Part shown: piece by piece, positions 49,620-58,527 of the stretch
Layout of the letters: every line of letters begins with the position of its first letter
Numbering within the stretch: the stretch's first letter is position 1
Assembly (NCBI GenBank): GCA_016219875.1
Contig: JACRJZ010000123.1
Location: 1-64,000, forward strand
Length of the DNA: 64,000 nt
Direction: 5' to 3'
From: Verrucomicrobiota bacterium
Lineage (GTDB): Bacteria; Verrucomicrobiota; Verrucomicrobiia; Limisphaerales; JACRJZ01
Position numbers and translations under genes: made by a program
Notes under the pieces: model-generated
Told to the model about the DNA's origin: nothing
The model's database searches: none
The model's input: only the letters and a program-made list of their open reading frames with translations

Positions 49620-50879
49620 TCATCGGCGCGCGTCGATGTCGTAGGCGAGCAACTCGTCCAGGTGCCGGAGGTAGAGCCGCCCGCCGCAGACCACCGGATG
49701 CGACAGGCACGGCGGCGGATTCTGCCACGGTGGCGCGAAGCGGCTGATCACCGTCGCGTGTTGCGGCGTCACCTCCACCAGCGCCATCGAAGCATCGTTG
49801 CCCAGGCAATACAGCCGGTCGTCGGCATAGGTGATCGAGACTTTGCCGATGGCGAGGGCGTTGAACAGCGTTTTGCCGGTGGCGAACTCGACGCCCATGA
49901 GGCCGCGCTTGTAGAGCCGGCAGCCACTGCCGTAGAGGTGGCCGTCGAGCAACAGCACGCCGCCGTGACAATTGTCGAGGTCGGTGCTGAACCAGTCTTC
50001 CCTCACGCTCCGGCCATCGGGGTTGATCGTGATTTTCCGCCCGCCGGCCTTGTGCCCGCTGGTCACATAGACGGTGCCTTCGTGGTAAATCGGCGAGGTG
50101 ACGTTCTGGTCGCAAGTGCTGGGGTGCGGATGGCTCCAGAGCAACTTGCCGTCGCGCACGTCCACGCCCAGCACGGTTTCGCGCGCCAGCGTGATGAACT
50201 GCCGCGTGCCCTGGTGCGTCACGATGATCGGCGACGAGTAGCCGGCGCGATCTGTGATTTCCGTGTTGGCCCAGACGGTCGCGCCGGTTTTCTTGTCGAG
50301 CGCCACCACCCGGCCCTTGGAGCCGCCGGGCATACAGAGCAACCGAGCGCCCTCCACAATCACGTTCTCGGTGAAACCCCAACCTCCCAGCGGCGCTCCG
50401 AACTGCTCGCGGAGGTCGAGCGACCACAGCGGCTTGCCGCTCGCGGCGGTGCAGGCCGAAAGCTGGCCGTGAGCATTGAGTTGATAGACGACGCCGTCGC
50501 TGTAGGTCGGCGTGGTGCGCGAGCCGGGCTGCGCGCCCCTCCAGGCTTTGCCGTTGGGAACTTTCCACTTCAGTTTCCCGTTCAAGTCCAGAGCCAGCAC
50601 CGCCTCCTCGTCGCCGAAATCTCCGGTCGTAAAGATCAGTCCTTCGGCCAGCGACACGCCGGCGTAGCCCTTGCCGCAATCAGAGAACTTCCAAAGCAGC
50701 TTCGGACCGTCCTTGGGCCACTCCTTCAGCAAACCGGTTTCGCGCGAACGGTTGTCGCGGTTCGTACCGTGGAACTCCGGCCAGAAGGGGGCTGGTGGAG
50801 CCGCGTCGGCGCCGGTCCACGACAGGGCGACAAGCAACACACCCAGGGCGAGGCGTCGCGGCATGGTCCAGAATTTCAT
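49620..50879 (-). CDS. Secreted PQQ-type beta-propeller protein (second paralogue)
   Basis: A 419-residue protein with a signal peptide (MPRRLALGVLLVALSWTGADA). Blades recur as FWPEFHGTNRDNRS, VLALDLNGKLKWKVP, ASGKPLWSLDL, TGATVWANTEI, VLGVDVRDGKLLWSHP and ATGKTLFNAL. The layout parallels the protein at 6489-7856, with the same WPEF(R/H)G opening. No catalytic signature is visible. The start is ATG 50879; a TTG at 50894 is in frame but less likely. It lies between the GH16 gene and the permease gene on the same strand. Function: unknown, extracytoplasmic. Confidence 0.87.
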   Translation of the reverse strand: MKFWTMPRRLALGVLLVALSWTGADAAPPAPFWPEFHGTNRDNRSRETGLLKEWPKDGPKLLWKFSDCGKGYAGVSLAEGLIFTTGDFGDEEAVLALDLNGKLKWKVPNGKAWRGAQPGSRTTPTYSDGVVYQLNAHGQLSACTAASGKPLWSLDLREQFGAPLGGWGFTENVIVEGARLLCMPGGSKGRVVALDKKTGATVWANTEITDRAGYSSPIIVTHQGTRQFITLARETVLGVDVRDGKLLWSHPHPSTCDQNVTSPIYHEGTVYVTSGHKAGGRKITINPDGRSVREDWFSTDLDNCHGGVLLLDGHLYGSGCRLYKRGLMGVEFATGKTLFNALAIGKVSITYADDRLYCLGNDASMALVEVTPQHATVISRFAPPWQNPPPCLSHPVVCGGRLYLRHLDELLAYDIDARR

Positions 50880-50906
50880 GCGTGGCAATTTCAAACCTCG
50901 CGCCTC

Positions 50907-52271
50907 TCAGCCGTAGCGCAGCGCCTGGATCGGATCGAGCTTGGACGCTTTCAAGGCGGGGATCAATCCCGCCACCACGCCCACCACGGCGCTGAAGGCG
51001 AAGGCCAGGCCCATCGCCTCGATGGTGATCACCGGGGTGTTGGAGGTGGGAGTGAGCACTTGCAGGAGGTTCACCAAGGCGTAGGACGTGCCCAAGCCGG
51101 CCAAGCCGCCCATCATCGCGATGACGATGCTTTCGACGATGATCTGCGCGAAGATGGCGAAGGTCGTCGCGCCAATGGCCTTGCGGATGCCGATCTCGCG
51201 TACGCGCTCGGTGATGCTGGCCAGCATGATGTTCATGATCCCAATGCCGCCGACCAACAGGCTGATCGCAGCGATGATGCCGCCGCTCATGCGCGCGTTG
51301 CGGATCGCCTGATTGATGCTCTCGACGGAGTTCTCCTGCGTCTGGAAGCTGAAATCCTCGATCCCGTTGTGGGTCATCAGGAGGACGTTCCTCGCCTGCT
51401 GGAGCGCGACTTCCATCTTGTCCAGGCTGGCCACCTTGATGTCGATGTCGCTCAACCGCGGGTCGGGCGTGTTGTTGGTGCCGGAGGAGGCGCGGAACCG
51501 CAGCCACATCGTGTTGAGCGGGATGTAGGCGGTGAGGTTCTTGCGGCGGAAGACCCAACTGCTGCCGCCGCGCCCGCCCCAGCCGCGCTTGCGCGCCACG
51601 CCGGTTTGCGGCGGCTCCGGGCCGTTCTTGAGCCGCTGTTCGCGGTACTTCCGGTCGCTCTCACCTTCGTAATGCTGCAACATGCCGACGATGATGAAGG
51701 GCTGTCCGTTGATGCTGATCGTCTCGCCCAGCGGCACGATGGTCCGGCCAATCTCCTCCGGTGAGCCGAACAGCTCATCGCGAATGCCCGTGCCGATGAC
51801 GACGACGTTCTTGGCCAGGTCCTCGTCGAGGTCGGTGAAAAAACGTCCGTGCTCGACGACGTGCAAATTCATGCCAAGGACGGACGGCCATGCGCCGACG
51901 AGTTCGGAAGGCGTGATGCTCTTGCCGCCGCGCGTCAGGACGGCGTTGTGGGTGCCCATCTCCGGCGACGCCAGCCGGATGAGCGGGGCGGCGTTCTTGA
52001 GCGCCTGCACGTCGCGGATGGTGCGGCCCGGCGCTTGATCGGCGAGGTGCTCCTGCCAGGCCGGCAATTCCTGGGCTTGCGTCAGCACCTTGTCCAAGCC
52101 GCCCAGGGCGATGAGGGATTCCTTCATCCCGTTTTCCATACCCTTCACCAGCGCCGACATGGCTACCAGGCTCGACACGCCGAGGATGATGCCGAGCATC
52201 GTGAGCAGGGAGCGGAACTTGTGGGAGCCGATTTCCTTCAGGCCGACGACGATGGCGTTGGTGAAGTTCAT
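50907..52271 (-). CDS. MacB/FtsX-type ABC transporter permease
   Basis: The 454-residue protein has one N-terminal membrane helix (LLTMLGIILGVSSLVAMSALVKGM), a long periplasmic MacB-PCD domain (about 45-320), and three C-terminal helices (GIIAAISLLVGGIGIMNIMLASI, FAQIIVESIVIAMMGGLAGLG, MGLAFAFSAVVGVVAGLI) with RVREIGIRKAIGAT, the coupling motif of the FtsX fold. Such permeases work with a MacB/LolD-type ATPase, often exporting lipoproteins, peptides or drugs. No ATPase or membrane-fusion gene is adjacent in the window; the partner must be elsewhere. Its ATG overlaps the murI stop (ATGA). Confidence 0.92.
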   Translation of the reverse strand: MNFTNAIVVGLKEIGSHKFRSLLTMLGIILGVSSLVAMSALVKGMENGMKESLIALGGLDKVLTQAQELPAWQEHLADQAPGRTIRDVQALKNAAPLIRLASPEMGTHNAVLTRGGKSITPSELVGAWPSVLGMNLHVVEHGRFFTDLDEDLAKNVVVIGTGIRDELFGSPEEIGRTIVPLGETISINGQPFIIVGMLQHYEGESDRKYREQRLKNGPEPPQTGVARKRGWGGRGGSSWVFRRKNLTAYIPLNTMWLRFRASSGTNNTPDPRLSDIDIKVASLDKMEVALQQARNVLLMTHNGIEDFSFQTQENSVESINQAIRNARMSGGIIAAISLLVGGIGIMNIMLASITERVREIGIRKAIGATTFAIFAQIIVESIVIAMMGGLAGLGTSYALVNLLQVLTPTSNTPVITIEAMGLAFAFSAVVGVVAGLIPALKASKLDPIQALRYG

Positions 52272-53095
52272 TTCAACTCAATGATCGGCAGCGTCGCCTG
52301 GCTCGACGGATCGGCCGGTTCGCCGAGAAACACTCCGGCCAGTTCGTCAAACCAACGAGGGTCGTCGGTGACGAAGGGCTGGATGCGTCCGGCGCGTTTT
52401 CGGTCCACGGTCAACAGGCCCATCTGACGCAGCCCCTCCGCCACGTATTCGGCGCAGCTCTCCGCGGAATCCACGAGCGCCACGCCGGCCCCGGCGACGG
52501 TCGCGATGGCTTCCCGTAGCAACGGATAATGGGTGCATCCGAGGACCAGCGTGTCGATGCCGTGCGCCAGGAGCGGCGCGAGATACTGGCGCAGCACCGA
52601 CTCGGTGATCGGTCCGCTCGTCCAGCCTTCTTCGACAAGCGGCACCAACAGCGGGCAGTCGCGCATGACGAGGTCGATGCAGTCATCACGGGCTAACAGG
52701 GCTTTCGCGTAAGCCTGGCTGCGCACCGTGGCCAACGTGGCGATGACGCCAATGCGCCGGTTACGCGTGCGGGCCAGGGCCGCGCGCGCGCCGGGCGCGA
52801 TCACCCCGAAAATCGGCACGGCTTCAAAACGCCGATCGAGCGTCGGCAGCGCCCAGGCGGATGCGGTATTGCAGGCCACGACGACGGCCTTGACCTTCTG
52901 GTCGAGCAGGAACTGCGTGTCCTCGCACGCGAAACGCACCACGGTCCCCGGAGACTTGGTGCCATACGGCACGCGGGCGGTGTCGCCCAGATACACCAAG
53001 TCTTCGTGCGGCAGCGCGCGGCGAATCTGCCGCACGACGGTCAGTCCGCCGATGCCGGAATCAAAAATGCCGATGGGCAAGTCAGAGGCGCGCAT
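52268..53095 (-). CDS. murI: Glutamate racemase
   Basis: MurI supplies D-glutamate for peptidoglycan. The 275-residue protein has the family motifs GIFDSGIGGLTV (Asp12), the first catalytic Cys in VACNTASAWALPTL, the VFGVIAPG-like PIFGVIAPGA, and the second catalytic Cys in LVLGCTHYPLL. Its length is normal. It is followed by the permease gene with a 4-nt overlap, so the two are co-expressed even though the permease is not known to be related. Upstream (53124-53253) is a family D element separating it from the cell-wall amidase, which is read in the same direction. Confidence 0.96.
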   Translation of the reverse strand: MRASDLPIGIFDSGIGGLTVVRQIRRALPHEDLVYLGDTARVPYGTKSPGTVVRFACEDTQFLLDQKVKAVVVACNTASAWALPTLDRRFEAVPIFGVIAPGARAALARTRNRRIGVIATLATVRSQAYAKALLARDDCIDLVMRDCPLLVPLVEEGWTSGPITESVLRQYLAPLLAHGIDTLVLGCTHYPLLREAIATVAGAGVALVDSAESCAEYVAEGLRQMGLLTVDRKRAGRIQPFVTDDPRWFDELAGVFLGEPADPSSQATLPIIELK

Positions 53096-53123
53096 GGTCT
53101 TCAGGCTGGAATCGGTTTCATCG

Positions 53124-53253
53124 GAGCCGTTCTCAAAACCTCTCGGTCGTAGCGGCGTCTCGTCAGAGCGCCGCCATTTTTGTTTTGCCCTTTGGCCTTC
53201 TGCTCTGCAGCGCGGCGCTCTGCCGAGACGCCGCTACGGACTTTTGAGACTGC
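53124..53253. mobile_element. Family D hairpin element, copy D3, with probable target duplication
   Basis: The core arms TAGCGGCGTCTCGTCAGAGC and GCTCTGCCGAGACGCCGCTA enclose an AT-richer spacer; outer arms are TCTCAAAACC and TTTTGAGAC. Flanks GGTTTCATCG (53114-53123) and TGCTTCATCG (53251-53260) agree at 8 of 10 positions, including seven bases in a row. The right flank covers the stop codon of the amidase gene. Confidence 0.75.
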
Positions 53254-53254
53254 T

Positions 53255-54256
53255 TCATCGTTCCTTCGGCGCCGGTGGATCGACCAGCTTCTGGTAGCTC
53301 TTCACTCCTTCGACAATCGCCTGCGCCAACTGCCGCCGCCAGGCCGCGCTGTAGATGTTCTTCGCTTCCGCGGGATTCGACATGAACCCGCCCTCGATGA
53401 GCGCCGCGGGCGCATGGGCCGTGCAGAGGACGGCAAAGCGCGCGCGCCGCACGCCGCGGTCTTCCAGCCGAAGCCGTGAGACGATGGACTTCTGAAGCTG
53501 GTAGGCGAGCAGGACATTCTTCTCGTTTTGCAGGTTGCCGGTCAGCGCGCCCGTGTTCGCGCCCTCGCCGCGAGCGTTAGTGGACGCGGTGTGCGCGGGC
53601 GTGAGGCAATAGGTTTCTACGCCCCTCACCTCGCTGCCGGCGGAGTTGAAGTGGAGGCTGAGGAACAAGTCCGCGCCTCGCCGGCGCGCGATCTCGGGCC
53701 GGTCCTCCAGTTCCACGGAGGCATCCATCGAGCGCGTGACGAACACCTTGTAGCCGGCCTTGCGCAATTGCGCGCCCAGTTCCAGCGCGAGGGCCAGCGT
53801 GAGGTCCTTTTCGCGTCGCTTGCCGTCGAGCTTGCCGGTGTCTTTGCCGCCGTGGCCGGGGTCGAGGCAGATCGTTTTGATCCGCGCGCCGGCCTTGGCT
53901 CGCGCGGGCCGGACCAGCGGTTGGAGGGTGGCGGTGAGGTCCGCCGGGGCGACACACGCGGAGCCATTGTGCGCGGCGACGGGCACGGAGAGCCAGACGG
54001 CCACCCCGTTCACCGTGATCTTCTGGGAATTCACGGTGAGAGAAATCGTGGCTGAGTTGTTGACGAGCCGTAGCTCGGTCTTGGAAGTCCAGGAAAGGAG
54101 GAAGTGGTGTTGGCGCGCCCACTCCGAGAGCCGCACATACTCCTGTCCGCCGATGCTGAAGCGCTCCAATGGGCCGCGCGCCGCCGGGGCAGCGAAGACG
54201 GCCTGCCCGGCCAGACTGGCCAGCCACAAGAGCAGCAATGCGAGCGTGGACTTCAT
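53255..54256 (-). CDS. N-acetylmuramoyl-L-alanine amidase (Amidase_3, AmiC-like)
   Basis: A 333-residue periplasmic enzyme that removes peptide stems from peptidoglycan, usually in daughter-cell separation. It has a signal peptide (STLALLLLWLASLAGQAVFA), an N-terminal AMIN-like beta-domain (about 25-120) and the zinc-dependent Amidase_3 domain: TICLDPGHGGKDTGK (first His), VTRSMDASVELEDRPEIAR (metal Glu region), LFLSLHFNSAG (second His) and PAALIEGGFMSNPAEA with the catalytic Glu. ATG 54256 begins the signal peptide; upstream codons are family C repeat sequence. The stop overlaps the presumed target duplication of element D3. Confidence 0.92.
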   Translation of the reverse strand: MKSTLALLLLWLASLAGQAVFAAPAARGPLERFSIGGQEYVRLSEWARQHHFLLSWTSKTELRLVNNSATISLTVNSQKITVNGVAVWLSVPVAAHNGSACVAPADLTATLQPLVRPARAKAGARIKTICLDPGHGGKDTGKLDGKRREKDLTLALALELGAQLRKAGYKVFVTRSMDASVELEDRPEIARRRGADLFLSLHFNSAGSEVRGVETYCLTPAHTASTNARGEGANTGALTGNLQNEKNVLLAYQLQKSIVSRLRLEDRGVRRARFAVLCTAHAPAALIEGGFMSNPAEAKNIYSAAWRRQLAQAIVEGVKSYQKLVDPPAPKER

Positions 54257-54326
54257 TCTTCGGACGCGGACTGTGCATGGCGGCCCAGCGTGGCGCAAGC
54301 GACTTTGCGGTCCATGTCGCGAGGCG

Positions 54327-54453
54327 CAGGGCTGCATTAGGCTCGTTCCGGCGCGCGGCTGTCCCAGCCGCAGCAACCTCGAACAACAGAGTGACTCGTG
54401 AAGAGGCTTGCGCCGGCGGGTTCCGAGCGTGGTTGCGGCTGGGACAGCCGCGC
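54327..54453. repeat. Family C inverted repeat, copy C2 (uninterrupted)
   Basis: CGCGCGGCTGTCCCAGCCGC (54351 region) opposes GCGGCTGGGACAGCCGCGC (to 54453). The left end is CAGGGCTGCATTAGG (54327-54341), resembling the ends of families A and B. Positions 54342-54453 are the uninterrupted counterpart of C1 at 39353-39674. It lies between two genes on the minus strand. Confidence 0.9.
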
Positions 54454-54494
54454 GTGGAGCAGCCCGTCCCGGCTGCCTCCGTTTCATCTGGGCC

Positions 54495-57400
54495 TCACTG
54501 CCGCTTCAGCCGCTCGATCATCTTCGCCACCTTGTCGCGATGCGCCAGCATCAGGCGCGGGTCGGTGGTGAAGTGCGTGAGGTCCTTGGAGATTTCTTCC
54601 GGCACGACAAGCAGCCGACGCGCTTCCGCGATCTCGCCCTTCAACTCTTCACCCTTCAACCCTTCAACCCTCTTCACCTCCTGCTCCAGCAGCCAGAAGT
54701 ATTCATAGTCTTCCATGCCGTCGCGCAGGTTCTCCCAGCGGATCGAGTTGATCGGTTCGTCGAGGCACGGCTCGGTCGCGGTGTTCGGATCGCGGCGCGG
54801 CGGATAGAGGAAGCGCCCGTCGCCGTTGCCCCAGTAGCCCACGTGGCCGGCCTTGAAATCGTAGCCGCTGACGTAGCTCATGGGATCGGCCCACGGATCT
54901 TGCAACTTGCCGGGAAACGCGGCGCTGCTGGTCCAGTAGGTCGTGGCCCAGATGAGGATGCCTTGCACGCCGTATTGCCAGCTTTGCCACGGCCAGAGCC
55001 GCAACTCGGTGCCGGGATGGTCGATGAACTCTGTGATATAGGGCGCGTGCGGCCCGCAACAGATGTACCACCACACTTCCTCGCCTGCGGCGCGGCGCGC
55101 GGCGACTTTCTCCTTGGTCCACTCCGGCGTGAGGCCGCACCAAATTTCAACATGGCCCATCAGTGCCGCCTCCGGCTGCTCCGTCAACATGCGGCGCAGA
55201 CCCGGCGCCGCGGCTCTGATCCGCTTCATGCCATCAACCACGAACTCGTAGTCCTTGGGGTCCGGCTCGTCGAACCAGTAGGTGTAGGCTTCATCCAGCC
55301 AGCCGCGCTCGCGCAGATGGCCCGTGACCTGGCTGAGGTAATCCTGGAACAGCCGCGCGAACTCCGGCGTGCCTTCCTTGAAGCCTTCCAGCGAACCCAG
55401 ATGCCGCGAATGGAACGTCCCGCCGCCCATGCCGCGCAACGGGAGCGAGTACGAGTTGAACTTGTATTCGTCGAGCCACCTGGCCGCCGCCGCGTCGAAC
55501 TTGGTGAAATCCACCTTGGCCTGCTTGTTCGTGCCCTGGCCGGTGAACTTGATGTCGATGGGCGCGTAATCGAAGAACGAGTACGGGCTGATGCGGTGCT
55601 CGGCGAAGTTCTTCAGGTACTTTTCATAGACTGCCTGCTTGTCCTCCGGCGTCTTGAGCTTGTGGTAACGGTTGATCTCACCCGTGCCAAGGCCCAGCGC
55701 GCTCTTCAGGTGCGTCTCACGGGGCAGTTCGAAGTCATAGACGTGGAGGGCGAGGGGAACTGACAGCTTGCTGTCCATCAACTCAAGTTCCACTTGGCCG
55801 GTGTAGTCGCCGGCAGGCATGCCGCGTGAAACGTGAAACGTGATCCACAACGGGAGGTTGGCCCATTGCTGGAACCGCAACGGCAGTTGCAGCGGGGACA
55901 AAGGATCCGGATACCGGCCGCGCGCACACGACGAATCGGTCGGCTGGGTGACGTGGACGTACTCGATCCGGTCCACGCGCGCGGTTATTGCGCCAGCGGC
56001 TCCGGCAGCGTTTGTGAAGGGGCTGAACCTGACGGCGAGCAGGGTGTTGCTGTCAAACGCGCGCAGCACCAACTGAACTGGCTCGAATTCGCCACGCGCG
56101 GCGGAAACGCGGACTGGCTCGGCTTTCTTCAACGCCGAAGACGGCCACTGTTTGTTCTGGCCAAGTTTCCACCCGCTTTCGCACCACCAAAGATTGTGCA
56201 AGTCGTCGCCACCCACGAAGTAACCGGCGCGCGGTTCAGCCAGGGTGTCGATCTCGATGTCAGTGCGCCCAGCGTAAAGGGTGCGTCCCGTGGAATCCGA
56301 AACAGCCAGCGCAAGCTCCTGCCGACCGGGTGCCGTGAACGAGCATCGAGTGCCGAAGAATCTTGCCTCGCCAGCGCCAAGCTTGAGCGGAGGAGAGTTC
56401 GTCTTTTTCCGGCCCTGAATGGTGATGTCCACGTTCAAATTCAAAGTGCTTGTCGCTCGGTTCGTAACCCAGAACCCGATGCAATAGGCCGATCGCTCCG
56501 CAGGAGGTTGCAGCGTATCGTTGAGGGCGATTCCAAGTTCTCCCGTGTTCGCAGATTGCTCGAAGAACGCTGTTCGACCCTCGAGGTCTGCCACCTTCTC
56601 GGCGAGCGGCGCTTCGTAATTGAATGTGTTCACCTGGAGATTGCATTTCTCCCCTACTCCGGAAAGCCGGACAAAGATGTCCTTCGCGGGGAACAGCGCC
56701 GCGGGCAGTTCCACTGTGCCGGCGCGATTTGTGCCATCGAAAGTGGCCACCGGCGTCCAGTCGCGCGGTGCCCGCGAGGCCTCGACCCGGAGCCTGCCGC
56801 CGGTGTGGTAATTGATTTGCAACTGGAGCTTGGCGCTACGCTGTTCATTGGTTCCGGCATTCAGGCGATAGACCACTTCGCTGCCGGCGCCAAAACACCA
56901 GCGGTCGGAATTGAAATTCGCGCGGTTAAGAAACAACGTTCGATGAAGATTCGCGCCTCGCCAGCCGCAGTTCGCTCGAAAGCGATACACTCCGCGACTG
57001 ACGCTTTCCCCCTCTCCCAACTCCAAATCACCCCAGCGTGCGTGTGAGGCTGACACCGGCAGCAACTCCGCGTCGTCGAACAGCATCTTTCCCTTCACTT
57101 CCCACTGGCCCAGCCGCACGTAATCATTCGTGCCGTCATCGGGCACGCTGAGAATGAAGCTTTGCCGTTGCCACGAGTCCGAGGCGCGGAAGTCGTGATT
57201 GACGCGGCTGAGGCCGGACACGCCACAGCCGCCGCTGGTTCCGGCCTCGTTGCGCGCAACGAAGCTGAGCCGGTACAGCCCACCCGGCTTCAGCGGCAAT
57301 CGCTCCGTGCGCCAAGAACTGGACTCCTGGCCCGTGCCCTCGACCATCACCGCGCGCTGGCCCTGATGCGCCGTCGCGCTCCACTGGCCTCGCTGGCTGT

Positions 57401-57557
57401 CGCTCAAGCGCCAGCCGGACGGCGAGTCGGTCCCGGCTTCGAAGCCGGAGTTGGGAAGCAGGTTTTGCGCGCACGCGGTCACGGCGAGGCCCGCGCCAAG
57501 CAGGCCGCACGCGAGGAGAAACCGAAGCTGTGAAACCCTGGCACTCTTGCTGTTCAT
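54495..57557 (-). CDS. DUF4091-containing secreted glycosidase-like protein
   Basis: A 1020-residue exoprotein. The N-terminus has a signal that ends in VTACAQN, which could be cleaved by signal peptidase I or as a lipoprotein. A carbohydrate-binding-like sandwich (NLLPNSGFEAGTDSPSGW, about 30-170) and further beta domains follow. The C-terminal third is DUF4091 in a TIM-barrel setting: AYTYWFDEPDPKDYEFVV, PEWTKEKVAARRAAGEEVWWYICCGP and GVQGILIWATTYWTS. Glu and Asp in FDEPDP are candidate catalytic residues. About residues 960-974 (VKRVEGLKGEELKGEIAE) are encoded by a GGGTTGAA word-repeat arm inside the gene. Start 57557 is preferred over 57614 for the signal peptide. Confidence 0.86.
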   Translation of the reverse strand: MNSKSARVSQLRFLLACGLLGAGLAVTACAQNLLPNSGFEAGTDSPSGWRLSDSQRGQWSATAHQGQRAVMVEGTGQESSSWRTERLPLKPGGLYRLSFVARNEAGTSGGCGVSGLSRVNHDFRASDSWQRQSFILSVPDDGTNDYVRLGQWEVKGKMLFDDAELLPVSASHARWGDLELGEGESVSRGVYRFRANCGWRGANLHRTLFLNRANFNSDRWCFGAGSEVVYRLNAGTNEQRSAKLQLQINYHTGGRLRVEASRAPRDWTPVATFDGTNRAGTVELPAALFPAKDIFVRLSGVGEKCNLQVNTFNYEAPLAEKVADLEGRTAFFEQSANTGELGIALNDTLQPPAERSAYCIGFWVTNRATSTLNLNVDITIQGRKKTNSPPLKLGAGEARFFGTRCSFTAPGRQELALAVSDSTGRTLYAGRTDIEIDTLAEPRAGYFVGGDDLHNLWWCESGWKLGQNKQWPSSALKKAEPVRVSAARGEFEPVQLVLRAFDSNTLLAVRFSPFTNAAGAAGAITARVDRIEYVHVTQPTDSSCARGRYPDPLSPLQLPLRFQQWANLPLWITFHVSRGMPAGDYTGQVELELMDSKLSVPLALHVYDFELPRETHLKSALGLGTGEINRYHKLKTPEDKQAVYEKYLKNFAEHRISPYSFFDYAPIDIKFTGQGTNKQAKVDFTKFDAAAARWLDEYKFNSYSLPLRGMGGGTFHSRHLGSLEGFKEGTPEFARLFQDYLSQVTGHLRERGWLDEAYTYWFDEPDPKDYEFVVDGMKRIRAAAPGLRRMLTEQPEAALMGHVEIWCGLTPEWTKEKVAARRAAGEEVWWYICCGPHAPYITEFIDHPGTELRLWPWQSWQYGVQGILIWATTYWTSSAAFPGKLQDPWADPMSYVSGYDFKAGHVGYWGNGDGRFLYPPRRDPNTATEPCLDEPINSIRWENLRDGMEDYEYFWLLEQEVKRVEGLKGEELKGEIAEARRLLVVPEEISKDLTHFTTDPRLMLAHRDKVAKMIERLKRQ

Positions 57558-57635
57558 GAATTGGTCAGTCGTTTTGGACTGAGCTTGGACGCGGCGCGGC
57601 GCGCGAAGCTTCATTGAGGTTCTGGCACCAGCGAG

Positions 57636-57736
57636 GTTAAAGGGAGGAAGAGTTGCAGGGTTGAAGAGGCTCCAGCATTGGGGAAAAAGCCATCCCAAGA
57701 ATCCTCTTCAACCCTTCAACCCTTCAACCCTTCCAC
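57636..57736. repeat. Family G inverted repeat, copy 2
   Basis: GTTGCAGGGTTGAAGAGG (57652 on) opposes CCTCTTCAACCCTTCAACCC (57702 on). The spacer keeps TCCAGCATTGGG and GCCATCCC from copy 1. It ends four bases from the stop of the winged-helix gene, so transcripts of that gene would run straight into it. Confidence 0.8.
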
Positions 57737-57739
57737 TTC

Positions 57740-58255
57740 TCAACCGCCCACCCGCTTCCTCTTCACGCTGTGGTCTGCCGCCAGCAAGTAGCCGTGGCCG
57801 TGGACGGTAAGCAGCACCTTCGGAGCGCCCGCCTGGTCGCGCAGCTTGTGGCGCAACTTGGCCACGTGCATGTCGATGGTGCGGGTCAGGGTCCGCTCGG
57901 GGTTCAGCCCCCACACTTGGCTGAGAAGCTCGTCCCGCGAGACCGTGCGCCCGGCGTGGCTGGCCAAGTAGCCGAGCAACGACGCTTCGCGCTCGGAAAG
58001 CCCGCATCGTTGGCCGTCCCGATAGCGCACCTCGTTGCCCGCCAAGTCGGCCGTGCCGCCCGGAATGCGGATGACGGCACCCCGCCGCGGCGTCCGGCGG
58101 CCCGGAGGCGAAAGCGCCCCGCCCGACCGCTGGCCGGTGACGTGCGGGGCGCCATGCGATCGTTCCGGCCGAGGCAACGTCGAAACTGAAGAAGTCTGAA
58201 GTGGGACCGTGCTTTCCCAGCCCGGCTGAAACTCGTTCAAGATGATGGCGTTCAT
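57740..58255 (-). CDS. OmpR/PhoB-type winged-helix protein without receiver domain
   Basis: The C-terminal 100 residues form the transcriptional regulatory winged helix (Trans_reg_C): CGLSEREASLLGYLASHAGRTVSRDELLSQVWG, RTIDMHVAKLRHKLRDQ and KVLLTVHGHGYLL. The N-terminal part (MNAIILNEFQPGWES, then a Pro/Arg-rich linker) is too short for a receiver and lacks its acidic motifs, so control must be by other means than phosphorylation. The frame is open back to a GTG at 58372, which would add 39 helical residues; neither start has a ribosome binding site, so the 5' end is uncertain. It is upstream of the DUF4091 gene on the same strand. Confidence 0.78.
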   Translation of the reverse strand: MNAIILNEFQPGWESTVPLQTSSVSTLPRPERSHGAPHVTGQRSGGALSPPGRRTPRRGAVIRIPGGTADLAGNEVRYRDGQRCGLSEREASLLGYLASHAGRTVSRDELLSQVWGLNPERTLTRTIDMHVAKLRHKLRDQAGAPKVLLTVHGHGYLLAADHSVKRKRVGG

Positions 58256-58424
58256 GTCGCAACAGTGGCGAAGGGCGTCCGCAAGTTCGGGGCGGGGCGC
58301 CTTCGCCTCTACTTGTCTCTTAAGCAAAACCCCAAGAATGTTACAGAGTTTCTCGGTTGGCGCAGAAGTCACGCGGCGGGGAGCATCGCGCCAGCCGGAG
58401 GGCCGTGGCTGTCAGCGTGGCGAT

Positions 58425-58463
58425 AGGGGTAGGGACCGGGTTCCAACCCTGGTTCCTACCCCT
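58425..58463. repeat. Short hairpin in the regulator/PEP-CTERM gap
   Basis: AGGGGTAGGGACC (58425-58437) opposes GGTTCCTACCCCT (58451-58463), 12 of 13 paired, 13-nt loop. No T-tract follows on either strand, so a terminator role is not supported by sequence. Confidence 0.6.
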
Positions 58464-58527
58464 GCCCCTTCCTGACCGCCTTGTTCCGGCTTTGACATAG
58501 AAGTTTCGACACATCGTCAACAGTGCC

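Noticed and set aside
58425..58463. Rho-independent terminator
   Set aside because: The hairpin is good but there is no T-tract on either strand and no gene ends nearby in the right orientation.
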